Virus record (IMG/VR): IMGVR_UViG_3300048927_000623
Location: 1-54,336 of that record
Reading direction: 5' to 3' (one strand)
Source of the DNA: a virus
DNA: 54,336 nucleotides
Shown in pieces: positions 33,442 through 43,162 of this stretch. The translations under genes and the position numbers were made by a program. The notes beneath the pieces are model-generated. The model saw only the letters and a list, made by a program, of their open reading frames with translations, was not told where the DNA came from and did not search any database. How positions within the stretch are numbered: the stretch's first letter is position 1; every line of letters starts with the position of its first letter.

Positions 33442-33469
33442 AGGGAGGCGCTTTGCCTCCCTTTTTCTT
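33442..33469 (+). terminator. Rho-independent terminator
   Basis: GGGAGGC and GCCTCCC arms around GCTTT, then TTTTTCTTT, directly after the tail tube gene. Confidence 0.85.
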
Positions 33470-33490
33470 TAGGACAGACCGGAGGATATC

Positions 33491-33970
33491 ATGTCCACTC
33501 TCAAGGCGCTTTCCACGCCATGCACCAAGATTACACTCGGGGAGAACGAGCCGCTCGCCGTCTATGGGTTTTCGGCCCGACAGATCGCCAACCTGTTGAA
33601 CGGTCATCCCCAGCTCAAGGAGGTCTTCCGCGAGGTACGAGAGAAGGCTGCCTCTGCCAAGGCCGAAGGCGCCGAGTTCTCGCTGAAGGACATCATCACC
33701 CTTGCCGTCGAGGGCGCCGTCGAAGCTATCGGCAATGGCGGCCTCAATCAGGCCGTCCTGTATGCTCTGCACGAGACTCCCAAGTCTGAAGATGAATGGG
33801 AAGATGCTTTCGACGCGGTGGACATGCTGCCGCTCGAATGGCAGATCCGAATCATTTCCGAGGCCTTCGCCAACACCATGCCGGAGGCCACCGCAAATTT
33901 TCGGAAGGCGATCAGCGAGCTGCCCCTTTCAAAGAGAAAGACAGACTCGAACACTGGCTCGGCCGACTGA
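33491..33970 (+). CDS. Tail assembly chaperone (gpG-like)
   Basis: 159 residues, GGAGG before the ATG. Helical, acidic protein (FSARQIANLLNGHPQLKEVF, EGAVEAIGNGGLNQAVLYAL) of the size and position of lambda gpG, between tube and tape-measure genes. It coats the tape measure during tail assembly. The -1 frame stays open past its stop, giving a probable G-T frameshift product. Confidence 0.75.
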   Translation: MSTLKALSTPCTKITLGENEPLAVYGFSARQIANLLNGHPQLKEVFREVREKAASAKAEGAEFSLKDIITLAVEGAVEAIGNGGLNQAVLYALHETPKSEDEWEDAFDAVDMLPLEWQIRIISEAFANTMPEATANFRKAISELPLSKRKTDSNTGSAD

Positions 33971-34161
33971 TCGCCAAACTGGCTCCCGAGCTGGGTCTTG
34001 AGGCTTGCTGGGATATGACTCCTCGGCAGCTCGCCGCCTTCGAGCAGCTCCGTCACTGGCGCCAAGAGGAGGAACTGGCGAACCTCGCCGAAGCCGTCCG
34101 GATGGCACATCACGCCGACAAGGATGCCTTCGCCAAGATGATCAAGCAGATGCGGTCGTAG
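33931..34161 (+). CDS. Tail assembly chaperone extension by -1 frameshift (gpT-like)
   Basis: The -1 frame relative to gpG codes for about 76 further residues (KDRLEHWLGRLIAKLAPELG through AFAKMIKQMRS) and has no start codon with a ribosome site near the junction. In many siphophages this is read as a G-T fusion. A slip around TTTCAAAGAGAAAG (33927-33940) is possible; no perfect X-XXY-YYZ heptamer is visible. An internal ATG at 34015 would give only 48 residues. Boundaries are approximate. Confidence 0.5.
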   Translation, partial: KEKDRLEHWLGRLIAKLAPELGLEACWDMTPRQLAAFEQLRHWRQEEELANLAEAVRMAHHADKDAFAKMIKQMRS

Positions 34162-34170
34162 GAGACGGAC

Positions 34171-34818
34171 ATGGCGAAGCTCTCCAGATTCGGCTTCCGG
34201 TTCAAATCCCTGTCGCTTCCCGAGATCGAGGAATTCTTCGACGACACGATGCAAACGCCGCTGAAGAAGGCGGCGACGCATTCGTTCGCCGGCGCCGCGC
34301 GCATCGCCCAAGCAAGGTTGCGGGCGCAGGTCCGCATGAAGTTCCGGAACAGGCTGACCGGAAAGGCCCGCTTCGAAAAATCCTTCGGAGCATGGGCATA
34401 TCCCAAGGGACACGATGTCTCCCTTCGTCCTGGTGTGACGGTTCAGGCGAACCCTGCATGGGCCGACATCTTTGAAGAAGGCATGCCGAAAACCGTACGG
34501 CCGGCCGTGAAGCGTTTCCTGGCAATCCCGACCGAGGAAGCCGAAAAGCGCGGTCTTGCCACCGTCGGCATCGGCCGCGGTTGGAATCGTCGTCTCTCTC
34601 AGACCGATGATGCCAGACGTATCGGCCCTACCGCGGTTGTGAAGACAGACAATGGCCTCTTCCTGACAGCGAAGAAGGGCGATGAAACCCTGTTCCTGTT
34701 CAAGCTGGTGCGCGAGGCTCACGAGCAGAAGCGCCTTTCCGTCATGGATATCTCCGAGGCGGCGATGGACAGGATTCCAGGCCTTTTCAGTGCCGCGCTC
34801 GCAAGAGCACAGAAATAA
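34171..34818 (+). CDS. Hypothetical tail assembly protein (DUF6441-like)
   Basis: 215 residues, AGGAGACGG before the ATG. Basic first half with amphipathic helices (AATHSFAGAARIAQARLRAQ, FRNRLTGKARFEKSFGAWAY) then PGVTVQANPAWADIFEEG. This pattern occurs in proteins encoded just before the tape measure in rhizobial phages, with unknown structural role. Confidence 0.65.
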   Translation: MAKLSRFGFRFKSLSLPEIEEFFDDTMQTPLKKAATHSFAGAARIAQARLRAQVRMKFRNRLTGKARFEKSFGAWAYPKGHDVSLRPGVTVQANPAWADIFEEGMPKTVRPAVKRFLAIPTEEAEKRGLATVGIGRGWNRRLSQTDDARRIGPTAVVKTDNGLFLTAKKGDETLFLFKLVREAHEQKRLSVMDISEAAMDRIPGLFSAALARAQK

Positions 34819-34830
34819 CGAGGTCTCCTC

Positions 34831-37800
34831 ATGGCTGCTAAGAACACGCTGCGCGCCCGGCTTGAGCTGCTGGGCGGCAAGGAGATCGTCGGTCAGTTCC
34901 ATCAGATCGAGAAGTCCGCCAAGAAGGGCTTCGACACGATCGAGCGGGAGGCCAAGGAAGCCACCCGGGACGTGAAGGACCTCGAGCGCGAGCTTGCCAA
35001 GCTGGAGGCCCTGTCGAAGTCCATCCAGGCTTCCATCAAGGTCAAGAAGGGCGGCAGCCTAACGTCCGAGCAGCAGCAGGCGCTTGCCTATGCGAAACAG
35101 CTCGACAATCAGGCCGCGTCCATGCGGCAGCAGATCCAGGCGGCGAACGACAGCCTCAGGATGGGCGGCGGCAACGCGCTGCGCACGCTCGCGGGCAGCG
35201 CCGACAAGGATCTCCTTGGTGTCGCCAGGAGCGCATCCGAGATTGACGACGCTGTGGCCAACCTTCGCAAGAATGGTGGCCTCGGTGGTCTGATCTCCAA
35301 CGAGCAGCTCGACAAGCTGTCGGCCATCTCCGGCAACCTGCAGCGTGAGGGCGGCCGTTACGGTGACAGCCTGCAGAACCGCGTCGACCGCGCGGATGCG
35401 ACCGATATTGAGAAGGAACGGCGTCGCGTTGAGAACGAGCAGAAGGATGATGCTCGTTTCGCCAAGCGTCAGGACGCTATCGCCGCCGCCAAGAAACGCG
35501 AGCGAGAACTCGACGATGACCGTGAGAAGGATCGCCAGAAAGTCCGTGAGACGAGGCAGGCGGAATACCTATCCAAGCTCGACGACAAGCTTACCGCTCA
35601 AAAGCAGGCCAATGAGCAGCACCTGCAGCGTATCAAGGCCGAGAACCGTCGCCGTGAGGCGGCTTCGTACCAGCGCGACCTTGAGCGTCGTCAGGCACAG
35701 TACCGTCTCGCCATTGCTCGCCAGATCGAGCAGGAACATGTAGCCGCGCGCAATCGCCGTCAGGCTTCGATCGATCTTCCGGAAGATCTGCAGATCCAGC
35801 GGGAAGCCCGCCTGAAGATTGAGGCGCAGCGCCGTGCAGCCAGCGTCAAGTCCGCCATGGGACTCATGGCTCCGGGTGAAATCGAGAAGATCGAGAAATC
35901 CCGCAGCGCCATCCGCAAGTGGATCAACGATGCCGAGGGTCTCGGCAAGGTCGGCACGGGCTTCAAGGCCACCGGCCGCCTTATCACCGGGACGGCCGGC
36001 GACATCGCCAAGAGCCTCAGCGGCAACGTCAGCTCCGTCGGCAAGTTCGTGTCGGCCCTCGAAGGACTCAGCACCGCCGTCGGCAGCTCCGCCCTCCGTG
36101 TAGGTATCGCGGGTCTGCTCGGCGCTCTTGCTGGTGGTCTTGCCGCCCTCGGCGGTGGCGCCGTCCTTGCTGGTATTGCAGCCATCTCCGGCCTTGCAGG
36201 TTGGGATGCGACGAAAATTGCCAATGCGGCAAAGTCGGTCGGCACCTCTCTCGAATCCTTCTCGACGCTGCGCTACGCGGCGCAGGTAACCGGGGTCGAT
36301 CCCGAGGATTTCGGCAAGGGCCTCGAGAAGCTGCGCGAGACGATGATCGGGACGATCACCAAGGATCCGAAGACAGGCAAGAGCGCCGGGGGCGTTCTGT
36401 TTGAAGGCTTCGGTCGGAAGATCATGGCCTCCGACGACGGCGGAGCCAGCCTGCGCGACACCGCCGACGTTCTGAAGGACATTGCGGATCTCTACAACAG
36501 CTTTCCGACGCAGGACATGAAGAACGCGTTTCTCGACACCTTCGGCGGGACTGCGAACGAACTGCGCGCTCTGATCCCGATGCTCGAAGAGGGCAGCGCA
36601 GGGATGACCGACCTCCAAAAGGAGGCCAAAAGACTCGGCGTTGAACTGGACGATAAGCTCGTCGAAGACATGAAGGTCCTGAACGCCGAGGTCTTCAAGC
36701 TGCTGAACGTCTTCCGTGGCATCGCCTACAGCATCGCCCGGGAAGTCCTTCCCGTGCTGAAGCCGGTGATGGACGAGATCAACAACTGGCTGATCGACCA
36801 CCGCGACGAGATCGCAAAGGATGTCGTCTGGGCCTGGAACTACCTGATCCAGACCATCAAGGACTTCTGGGCGCTCTGGAACAATAGGGATGCCACCGTC
36901 GTCCAAGAGTGGACGAAAACCGTCTCCAATGGCGTTCGTCGCATCGGTGAGATCTTCAGGTGGATGTGGGATCAGGTCGTCAAGGGATACAGGCTCGCCG
37001 AGCCGACCCTGACCGCGATCTCCGATTACTTCGGCCTCGACGGGCCTCTCGAGGTCGCCTTGATCCTGGCCGCAGGCTGGGCGCTTGGCTTCTTCGAGGT
37101 GTTCACGAAGGGCGGAAAGACCATTGCTGCTGGCATGGGTGTCGCGCTCAGCGCCATCGATACGCTCGTGTCGCCGTTGAAGCGGATTGCTCTTCTCGCG
37201 CTCGGCGTGGTCGGCTGGCCGTTCCTTTTGGGCGCCGGCCTGATCGCGGTGTATTCCTACTGGGACGAGATCGAGGATATCTTCGGCGCGGCCTGGGACA
37301 AGTTCAAGGAGACGTTCCCGCAAACGGCAGCCGTCCTTGAAAAGGCGTTCGGACCCGCGCTTGAAGCCGTCAAGAAGTTCTGGACGGACTACAACGGAGC
37401 CTTCCGTGAGGCATGGCCGGAAACGCACGCCCTGCTGGAGCAGCTCGGGGAGAACATCCGCGGTCTCGTTGCTGATCTTTCAGGTCTCAGCGGTCAGCCC
37501 GACATTGACTGGGGTTTCCTCGTCAGAGGTCTCTCCGACGGTGTCCTGATTACCCTGAACGGCCTTCTCGGAATTCTGAAGGGCATTCTGGCGACCGTTG
37601 GTTACATCTTCGAAAAGGCTGGTGAATTCGCCAGCCTGGGGGGCTTGCTCTTCGACGCTCCCGGCACGGCCGAGCTCAACGCCGAGCAGGAAATGCCGCC
37701 GGAGATGTATGCGGCCTACAAGAAGTCGCTAAACGACGTCGGCCAGCAGACCGCAACGGACAGGAAGCTTCAGTTACTGGATCTGGGCGCGACTCCTGTC

Positions 37801-38031
37801 GCGGATCGGAAGCTGACGGCGGACAACCTGGCGAACATGCGGGCGTATGTGCCGCCGACATCGGCGGCTTCCGGCGCGACGGCTGGTAGCGGCTTCACGG
37901 GCGGCACCCCGATCTCGATCCAGATCGATTCCGGCGACATCGTCTATGCGATCACGCAGGACCCAAACGCGGCGACAAAACTGTCCAATCCGCTGGCGGC
38001 CGCCAAGCGTGCGCAGATCCTAGGCAGGTGA
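34831..38031 (+). CDS. Tape measure protein
   Basis: 1066 residues, longest gene in the prophage. Residues ~20-350 are charged coiled coil (LERELAKLEALSKSIQASIK, RRQAQYRLAIARQIEQEHVA). Hydrophobic Gly/Ala segments around 420-455 (GLLGALAGGLAALGGGAVLA) and near 755-810 are typical of tape-measure proteins, which set tail length and help DNA cross the cell envelope. A long antisense ORF through it is rejected. Confidence 0.93.
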   Translation: MAAKNTLRARLELLGGKEIVGQFHQIEKSAKKGFDTIEREAKEATRDVKDLERELAKLEALSKSIQASIKVKKGGSLTSEQQQALAYAKQLDNQAASMRQQIQAANDSLRMGGGNALRTLAGSADKDLLGVARSASEIDDAVANLRKNGGLGGLISNEQLDKLSAISGNLQREGGRYGDSLQNRVDRADATDIEKERRRVENEQKDDARFAKRQDAIAAAKKRERELDDDREKDRQKVRETRQAEYLSKLDDKLTAQKQANEQHLQRIKAENRRREAASYQRDLERRQAQYRLAIARQIEQEHVAARNRRQASIDLPEDLQIQREARLKIEAQRRAASVKSAMGLMAPGEIEKIEKSRSAIRKWINDAEGLGKVGTGFKATGRLITGTAGDIAKSLSGNVSSVGKFVSALEGLSTAVGSSALRVGIAGLLGALAGGLAALGGGAVLAGIAAISGLAGWDATKIANAAKSVGTSLESFSTLRYAAQVTGVDPEDFGKGLEKLRETMIGTITKDPKTGKSAGGVLFEGFGRKIMASDDGGASLRDTADVLKDIADLYNSFPTQDMKNAFLDTFGGTANELRALIPMLEEGSAGMTDLQKEAKRLGVELDDKLVEDMKVLNAEVFKLLNVFRGIAYSIAREVLPVLKPVMDEINNWLIDHRDEIAKDVVWAWNYLIQTIKDFWALWNNRDATVVQEWTKTVSNGVRRIGEIFRWMWDQVVKGYRLAEPTLTAISDYFGLDGPLEVALILAAGWALGFFEVFTKGGKTIAAGMGVALSAIDTLVSPLKRIALLALGVVGWPFLLGAGLIAVYSYWDEIEDIFGAAWDKFKETFPQTAAVLEKAFGPALEAVKKFWTDYNGAFREAWPETHALLEQLGENIRGLVADLSGLSGQPDIDWGFLVRGLSDGVLITLNGLLGILKGILATVGYIFEKAGEFASLGGLLFDAPGTAELNAEQEMPPEMYAAYKKSLNDVGQQTATDRKLQLLDLGATPVADRKLTADNLANMRAYVPPTSAASGATAGSGFTGGTPISIQIDSGDIVYAITQDPNAATKLSNPLAAAKRAQILGR

Positions 38032-38034
38032 TCC

Positions 38035-38571
38035 ATGACAATCCGCCCCAACTCGGTCGTCGACTTCGGCGGCCCACTTCTCTCGCCCGGTTCCGGGCGG
38101 GGGATTCAAGAAAGTGTCGACTGGGAGGAGTTCGGTGCCCTTGGCCGCAACGTCCAGAACGAGGGCTTCTCGAAGCGCGTTCCCGGCACGGACAAGTGCA
38201 TCGTCTCCTACTCCTGCAGCGACGACTGGACAACACCGACGTTCTTCGGTGCTCGCCTGAACTACGACGAGTTCACGATCAAGCTGATCAAGCCGTGGCC
38301 TGAAGAGGCGGCTCCGGGCGTGACCTCGGTGACGCTAGAACGCACGCCGTGGTCAGACGACGACATCGTCGTCTACCTCTCCGACAAGACCATCCTGCCA
38401 AAGGCCTCATGGTCGCGCATCGGCAGGGTCATGACGATTCCGCTCGACGCTACTCGGACAACCTTCATCGAGTACCGCCCGAAGATCACGGCCTTCCTGA
38501 CCGGGAAAAACCACGACACGGGCGAATGGAGCCAGAAGGTCTCCTGGTCGATGACATTCAAGGAAAAATGA
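38035..38571 (+). CDS. Distal tail protein
   Basis: 178 residues, starts 3 bases after the tape measure stop with AGGTG nearby. Beta-rich, including LPKASWSRIGRVMTIPLDAT and FIEYRPKITAFLTGKNHDTG. Position directly after the tape measure fits a distal tail or minor tail protein (lambda gpM place). Exact homology not recognised. Confidence 0.65.
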   Translation: MTIRPNSVVDFGGPLLSPGSGRGIQESVDWEEFGALGRNVQNEGFSKRVPGTDKCIVSYSCSDDWTTPTFFGARLNYDEFTIKLIKPWPEEAAPGVTSVTLERTPWSDDDIVVYLSDKTILPKASWSRIGRVMTIPLDATRTTFIEYRPKITAFLTGKNHDTGEWSQKVSWSMTFKEK

Positions 38572-38572
38572 C

Positions 38573-40573
38573 ATGACGGTTCAGGCAAAGGCATTCTTCG
38601 CGTGGGTCGACAGCCTCGACGTCGAATTCGACCCGGTGCTGCACGCCCGCCTGGATCTCAACATCGAGTCCTTCGCGCTGTCTCAGGCCGAAGGCGAGGT
38701 CTGCCGCCTGTCCGTCACCGCCCTGAATCCCGGCATCGGCCTCCTTGCGCCCAGCCGTCCGCAATACGGATACATGTCCGTGTCGCTCGACGGATCCGCG
38801 CCGACCCTGATGTTCCGCGGCATTGTGAATTCCATGCCGACGGACCTCGAAGAGGCAATGATCACCATCGAATTCTTCGCACAGCCCGACGGCATGGACA
38901 GCACGGATGATGTCGACGGAAAGCTGGAACTCTTCGCTAAAAGCTTGTCCTTCAGGCCGTATGTGGAGCCGCTCATCTCCGGCGACACCTATCGCAGCCC
39001 CGAGACGGTCTTGAACGCGCGCAGCGCCACCTTCTATATCGATCCGATCACGCACGAGCTCTCGCTCAACGATCTGCTCGATTGGGAGCGCCTGATCGAC
39101 ATCGGCCCGATGCACGACCGCGAGAAGTTCTCGGTGGCCATGGTCGCGCCTCCGCTCGGCTCAGTCACCATCACGGGCATCGCGGAATGGACGCAGGAGG
39201 CCAACGGCATCGTTGACATCGCCCAAGCGGTGAACGCCCCCGTTGAGGGTGTCGGCGGCCTGAGGTCGTTCTCTCAGCTCGATACACTGGCCGAATCCTT
39301 CGACATCCAGGACGAGAACGGCCAGAGCGGCTGGTCGGTCGCCAATGTCGAACATACGGGCCTCGCGGCCACGCAGAGCCTCCGGAAGTGGAAGACAGGC
39401 AAATATGAAAGGCGCCTGCTGCAGAAGCAGGTCGGATACACCTTCGGCGGCGAGCCGATCTACCACAACTGGGTCGACACCTTCTGGGAGGTCGTGCCGA
39501 TGTCGGTGTACCAGTTCGAGGCCAAGACCTTCGAGATGGCCTACAAATACAGCCAGCCGCGCCGGGAAATCCTGAAGGTCAAGCTGAACGCCGACATTCA
39601 GGATATCAAGATGTTCGGCTGGAAGGAGGAGGATCTTCAGGACATCAGCCTCGACAGCCTCATCTCGGATCCTTCCGAGCCGTGGATGGAAAACACACAG
39701 TACTATGTCGGCGATCGCGTCGTGAAGAAGGACAAGTCCTGGATTTGCCAGCAGGATCATAACTCCGGCTACGATGCGTTCCAGAAGGTGCTGCCGCAGT
39801 TTGAGAACGCCGCCTACAAGACCGCCGACATGTATCGGTGGAAGTGGGTGCCGAAGGATGCGCCGATCCGGGATAAGCGGACACCGTCCTTCTACAATCT
39901 GCCACGCGGCCGCGAAGTTGCGGCGCATCTCGTCCTTCGCGCCCGAGCGTTGCTCCGGAAACGCATGCGTTGCCTTGAGGCCACGATCAACGGCCGCTGG
40001 GAAGATCTCGCCGATGTGACCCTAAAGGATGCGCTGCGGATCGAGCACGAATATTTCCAGACCGACGGCAGCGCGGCCACAGGCAAGGTCATCGCCTTCA
40101 CCAAGACGTGGGACGGCCCCAGCCAGACCTATCAGGTGGACGTGACCATCGGCATTGCGGCGGCCAACGGATATTCCGATCTGCCTCCGGTGGACAACGG
40201 GCCGGGCTACTCTCCGGCGTTCGCCGGCTACGCATATCCTGACGATGCGAACCTCACCACTGAAACGGCGGACGTGCAGTTCACCGTCGGCGGGGATCCT
40301 GTCAGGCAGCCTGTCAATCCGTACAAGCTCAACGATTCAGCTTACGCCTGCATCCGCGTTGGATACGACATGGCCTATCCGCAGCAGCTCGCCATTATGT
40401 CCAGAGCCGAGGCCATGGGCAGAGATCCCCGGAAAGCGGCGGAAGAAAACCCGACGACCTTCGAGATCGAGATGCGCGCCATCGACGGCCTGGATCTCAT
40501 CACCCGCCAGATGACGGTGACATCGACGACGGTCCAGGGGCCGAAGGGCATCGACCTCAAGTGGAGCGGCTGA
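38573..40573 (+). CDS. Tail hub/baseplate-like protein
   Basis: 666 residues. The first third is a beta-rich hub-like domain (SFALSQAEGEVCRLSVTALN, APTLMFRGIVNSMPTDLEEA). A middle segment SEPWMENTQYYVGDRVVKKD resembles a carbohydrate-binding insertion of the chitinase-type. The C-terminal part returns to beta structure. It takes the place of the phage tail hub that binds fibres and opens the tail. The next gene follows after one base. Confidence 0.7.
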   Translation: MTVQAKAFFAWVDSLDVEFDPVLHARLDLNIESFALSQAEGEVCRLSVTALNPGIGLLAPSRPQYGYMSVSLDGSAPTLMFRGIVNSMPTDLEEAMITIEFFAQPDGMDSTDDVDGKLELFAKSLSFRPYVEPLISGDTYRSPETVLNARSATFYIDPITHELSLNDLLDWERLIDIGPMHDREKFSVAMVAPPLGSVTITGIAEWTQEANGIVDIAQAVNAPVEGVGGLRSFSQLDTLAESFDIQDENGQSGWSVANVEHTGLAATQSLRKWKTGKYERRLLQKQVGYTFGGEPIYHNWVDTFWEVVPMSVYQFEAKTFEMAYKYSQPRREILKVKLNADIQDIKMFGWKEEDLQDISLDSLISDPSEPWMENTQYYVGDRVVKKDKSWICQQDHNSGYDAFQKVLPQFENAAYKTADMYRWKWVPKDAPIRDKRTPSFYNLPRGREVAAHLVLRARALLRKRMRCLEATINGRWEDLADVTLKDALRIEHEYFQTDGSAATGKVIAFTKTWDGPSQTYQVDVTIGIAAANGYSDLPPVDNGPGYSPAFAGYAYPDDANLTTETADVQFTVGGDPVRQPVNPYKLNDSAYACIRVGYDMAYPQQLAIMSRAEAMGRDPRKAAEENPTTFEIEMRAIDGLDLITRQMTVTSTTVQGPKGIDLKWSG

Positions 40574-40574
40574 C

Positions 40575-41450
40575 ATGGCGAAGCGCGTAATCCTCGGATA
40601 CGACGAGAATGGCAATCCGATCTACTCCGTTCCCGCTCATGGGAACTACGTCAACCCGGACCTGCAGCCTGGCAAGTACGATGGACGATCAGCGGCTCTG
40701 AAGAACCCTGAACTCGCACCAGCCAGAAACAGCCCAGACATTCGGCCGGACGGTTCCGTTGCTCCCGGGCCGTCTCGCGCGCGAAAAGGCGCATACCAGC
40801 AGCGTCCCGACGGATCCATAGCCCCAGGGTCGGCTCTACCTCGGGAGCGCTACAGGCAGAACGCTGGCCTCTCCGCCGCCGAGCGGGTGGTCCTGACCGA
40901 TGAAAGGTTCAAGTCTTTCTCGCAGGAGAATTCGGCAGAAGGCGGCAACCCGAAGCTGGCCGTGGACTATTCCAAGGATCCATATTCGACCACCGTCCCC
41001 GGACAGCCGGGATACGACCAGAGCAAGGATCCGTTTCACCAGACCGCCGAGCAGAAGGCGAAGGCCGCCGAGAACAAAGCCAAGGCCGAGAAGGAGAAGG
41101 CTCTCTATGAGCGCCACGGGCTTGGCGAGTGGTGGCTGAAATCCCGCGGCGAGAAGACCAGCGGGTCGGGTCTCGAATCCGTGCATTCGGACGCGTCCGA
41201 AGCCAGGCGCCTTCAGCGGCAGCTCGATGACGAGCGGAAGTGGGCGGAAAGCCTCTATCCGGGAGCGACGGGCCGTCAGCACTCGACAGGCGGCACCAAT
41301 CTCGGCGAGCCCGCTTGGTCGGGATCCGGCGAAGGCGCCGCGCATTTCGGCACTCTCGAATGGGAATGCAGATCCGGAACGATCGTCGGCGAAAACGGGG
41401 TCGAACTCGTCGCCGTCCTTGAGCAATGGAACATTTACGACGGACAATAA
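40575..41450 (+). CDS. Hypothetical tail tip protein
   Basis: 291 residues. Begins ILGYDENGNPIYSVPAHGNY, then two short repeats of the form RPDGS(V/I)APG (around residues 56 and 76). A charged helix follows (AEQKAKAAENKAKAEKEKAL, ~residues 155-175) and a compact C-terminal domain. The low-complexity first half suggests an elongated linker between hub and fibre. No family recognised. Confidence 0.62.
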   Translation: MAKRVILGYDENGNPIYSVPAHGNYVNPDLQPGKYDGRSAALKNPELAPARNSPDIRPDGSVAPGPSRARKGAYQQRPDGSIAPGSALPRERYRQNAGLSAAERVVLTDERFKSFSQENSAEGGNPKLAVDYSKDPYSTTVPGQPGYDQSKDPFHQTAEQKAKAAENKAKAEKEKALYERHGLGEWWLKSRGEKTSGSGLESVHSDASEARRLQRQLDDERKWAESLYPGATGRQHSTGGTNLGEPAWSGSGEGAAHFGTLEWECRSGTIVGENGVELVAVLEQWNIYDGQ

Positions 41451-41453
41451 GCC

Positions 41454-42668
41454 ATGCAGACACTGAACAAATACAATGACCTCGGCCGTCCGTTGACCAC
41501 ATCTGAGGTCGATGGCAACTGGGATGTTATCACCACCGCAATCACAGCGCTCGAGAATGGCGGCATGCCGATCGTCGGCATCAACCTGTTGGAAAACGAA
41601 TCCGGAGCGTTCCTGCAGTTCCTGGATGCGGAAGGCGGCTCGGTCGCCGAGATCCCATTCCCCGCCGGGCTTCAGACGGCCGGGACATGGACCTCTGGAG
41701 CAGCCTACACGACCCGAGATATCGTGATGTTCGAGGGCGGCACCTTCCTGTGCGCCATTGGTCACACGGCTTCGGGCGCCGACATCTGGACGGATCTCGA
41801 TGCTGGGCGCTGGCTGCAGCTCGGATCCGCAGCAGCGGAATCCATCGAGTTCGTGCCGGGATCCAGCGGTCTCACCTCCGACACGATGCAGGAAGCCATC
41901 CTCGAACTGCTCGGCATGATCCAGGGATCGTCGCTCGTCGCCGCGAACGTCGCCTACAACAACACCGCGTCCGGCCTCTCCTCCACCTTCGTTCAGGGTG
42001 CGCTCGACGAAATCGTCATCAAGGTTGGGGAACTGGAGGACGCTATCGGCTCCGGCGGAGGCGGCGGCACGGACGACCAGACGGCCGCGGAGGTTTCCTT
42101 CACGCCCGTGACCGGAACCACGGCCACCAACGTGCAGGCGGCGCTTTCCGATGCTTTCACGGCCATCGGGGATCTTCAGGCGGACGGCGGCACGGTCTAC
42201 GCTGACGAGGTCAGTTTCTCGGCCAGCGGATGGACGGCGACCAACGTCGAAGACGCTCTCGTCGAGGTCAAGGGCCTCATCGGTTCCGGCGGTGGATCCG
42301 ACGACCAGACGGCCGCGGAGGTTCCCTTCACACCCGCATCCGGCCTCTCCTCCACGAACGTCCAGGCGGCGATCGTCGAGGTCAAAGGCCTGATCGGCTC
42401 GGGAGGCGGCGGTGGCGGAACCGCGGAAGACGTGACCTACGATTCCACGTCCGACACGTATCTATCCGGCCAGGACTCAGTGCAGGGCGCTCTCTCGCGG
42501 GCCGATTCCGAACTGGTGCAGCTCCATGCCGACATCTCGGCCGTCGCTGACACCATCGACACACTCGATGCGAACAGCATCTCGGCCTCCGGGATCGGAG
42601 CTTACAGCAAGGTCTACGACGCTCTCATCGACCTGCTTTCCCGTGTCGAAGCTCTCGAAAACGCCTGA
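41454..42668 (+). CDS. Tail fibre protein with internal repeats
   Basis: 404 residues. After a globular first part with a carbohydrate-binding-like stretch (GTWTSGAAYTTRDIVMFEGG, ~residues 80-120), it contains repeats of ~40 residues built on DDQTAAEV.FTP, T.TNVQAAL and Gly/Ser-rich linkers (SGGGG). This is a common design of trimeric phage fibres. The C-terminal helix ends in VEALENA. It probably binds the host surface. Confidence 0.75.
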   Translation: MQTLNKYNDLGRPLTTSEVDGNWDVITTAITALENGGMPIVGINLLENESGAFLQFLDAEGGSVAEIPFPAGLQTAGTWTSGAAYTTRDIVMFEGGTFLCAIGHTASGADIWTDLDAGRWLQLGSAAAESIEFVPGSSGLTSDTMQEAILELLGMIQGSSLVAANVAYNNTASGLSSTFVQGALDEIVIKVGELEDAIGSGGGGGTDDQTAAEVSFTPVTGTTATNVQAALSDAFTAIGDLQADGGTVYADEVSFSASGWTATNVEDALVEVKGLIGSGGGSDDQTAAEVPFTPASGLSSTNVQAAIVEVKGLIGSGGGGGGTAEDVTYDSTSDTYLSGQDSVQGALSRADSELVQLHADISAVADTIDTLDANSISASGIGAYSKVYDALIDLLSRVEALENA

Positions 42669-42729
42669 CCGGCTTGCCTCATGCAGGCCGATCAGCACCT
42701 CATAGATATCCAGTTCCGAAAGCGCACCA

Positions 42730-43035
42730 ATGCCCGCAGAAGTCTCCTTTGACCACCTTATCAGCCTGAAGGACGAGATCTCGTCCATGAAAGAGGTCGT
42801 CATCAAATCCGACGCCAAAATGGACGTGTTCATCGCAACGCAGGTGGCTCACGAGAAGAAGATCGGCACGCTCGAGAGCCGGGTCGACAAGGCCGAGGAC
42901 GACATCGCCGATCTCAGGGCGCAGCGGTCGTCCGACTTCCGTGTCATCGGCGTGCTCGGCTTCGTCGCCGGCGGAATCATCACCGTCCTTCAGTGGGTCG
43001 GCTGGAGCGCGATCAAGGGTTTCATCAAGCTCTGA
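42730..43035 (+). CDS. XhlA-like coiled-coil membrane protein
   Basis: 101 residues. A coiled coil (VAHEKKIGTLESRVDKAEDD, ~35-70) precedes one membrane helix (VIGVLGFVAGGIITVLQWVG, ~74-93). This is the layout of haemolysin XhlA and of gp-type holin partners. It opens the lysis region. Role in lysis is inferred from layout and place. Confidence 0.65.
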   Translation: MPAEVSFDHLISLKDEISSMKEVVIKSDAKMDVFIATQVAHEKKIGTLESRVDKAEDDIADLRAQRSSDFRVIGVLGFVAGGIITVLQWVGWSAIKGFIKL

Positions 43036-43162
43036 CTGTCGCTGTCAACATATTGGTTTAAGCAATCAATATCGTTTTAAGACAACGAGTTGCGCCGGAA
43101 TGCTGGCGTATCACATGATTTCCCCAAGCCCAGCAAATGGGCAGCATATAAAGGGATACATC

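Noticed and set aside
35569-37428. A 619-codon minus-strand ORF
   Set aside because: Antisense to the tape measure gene; no motif or start signal.
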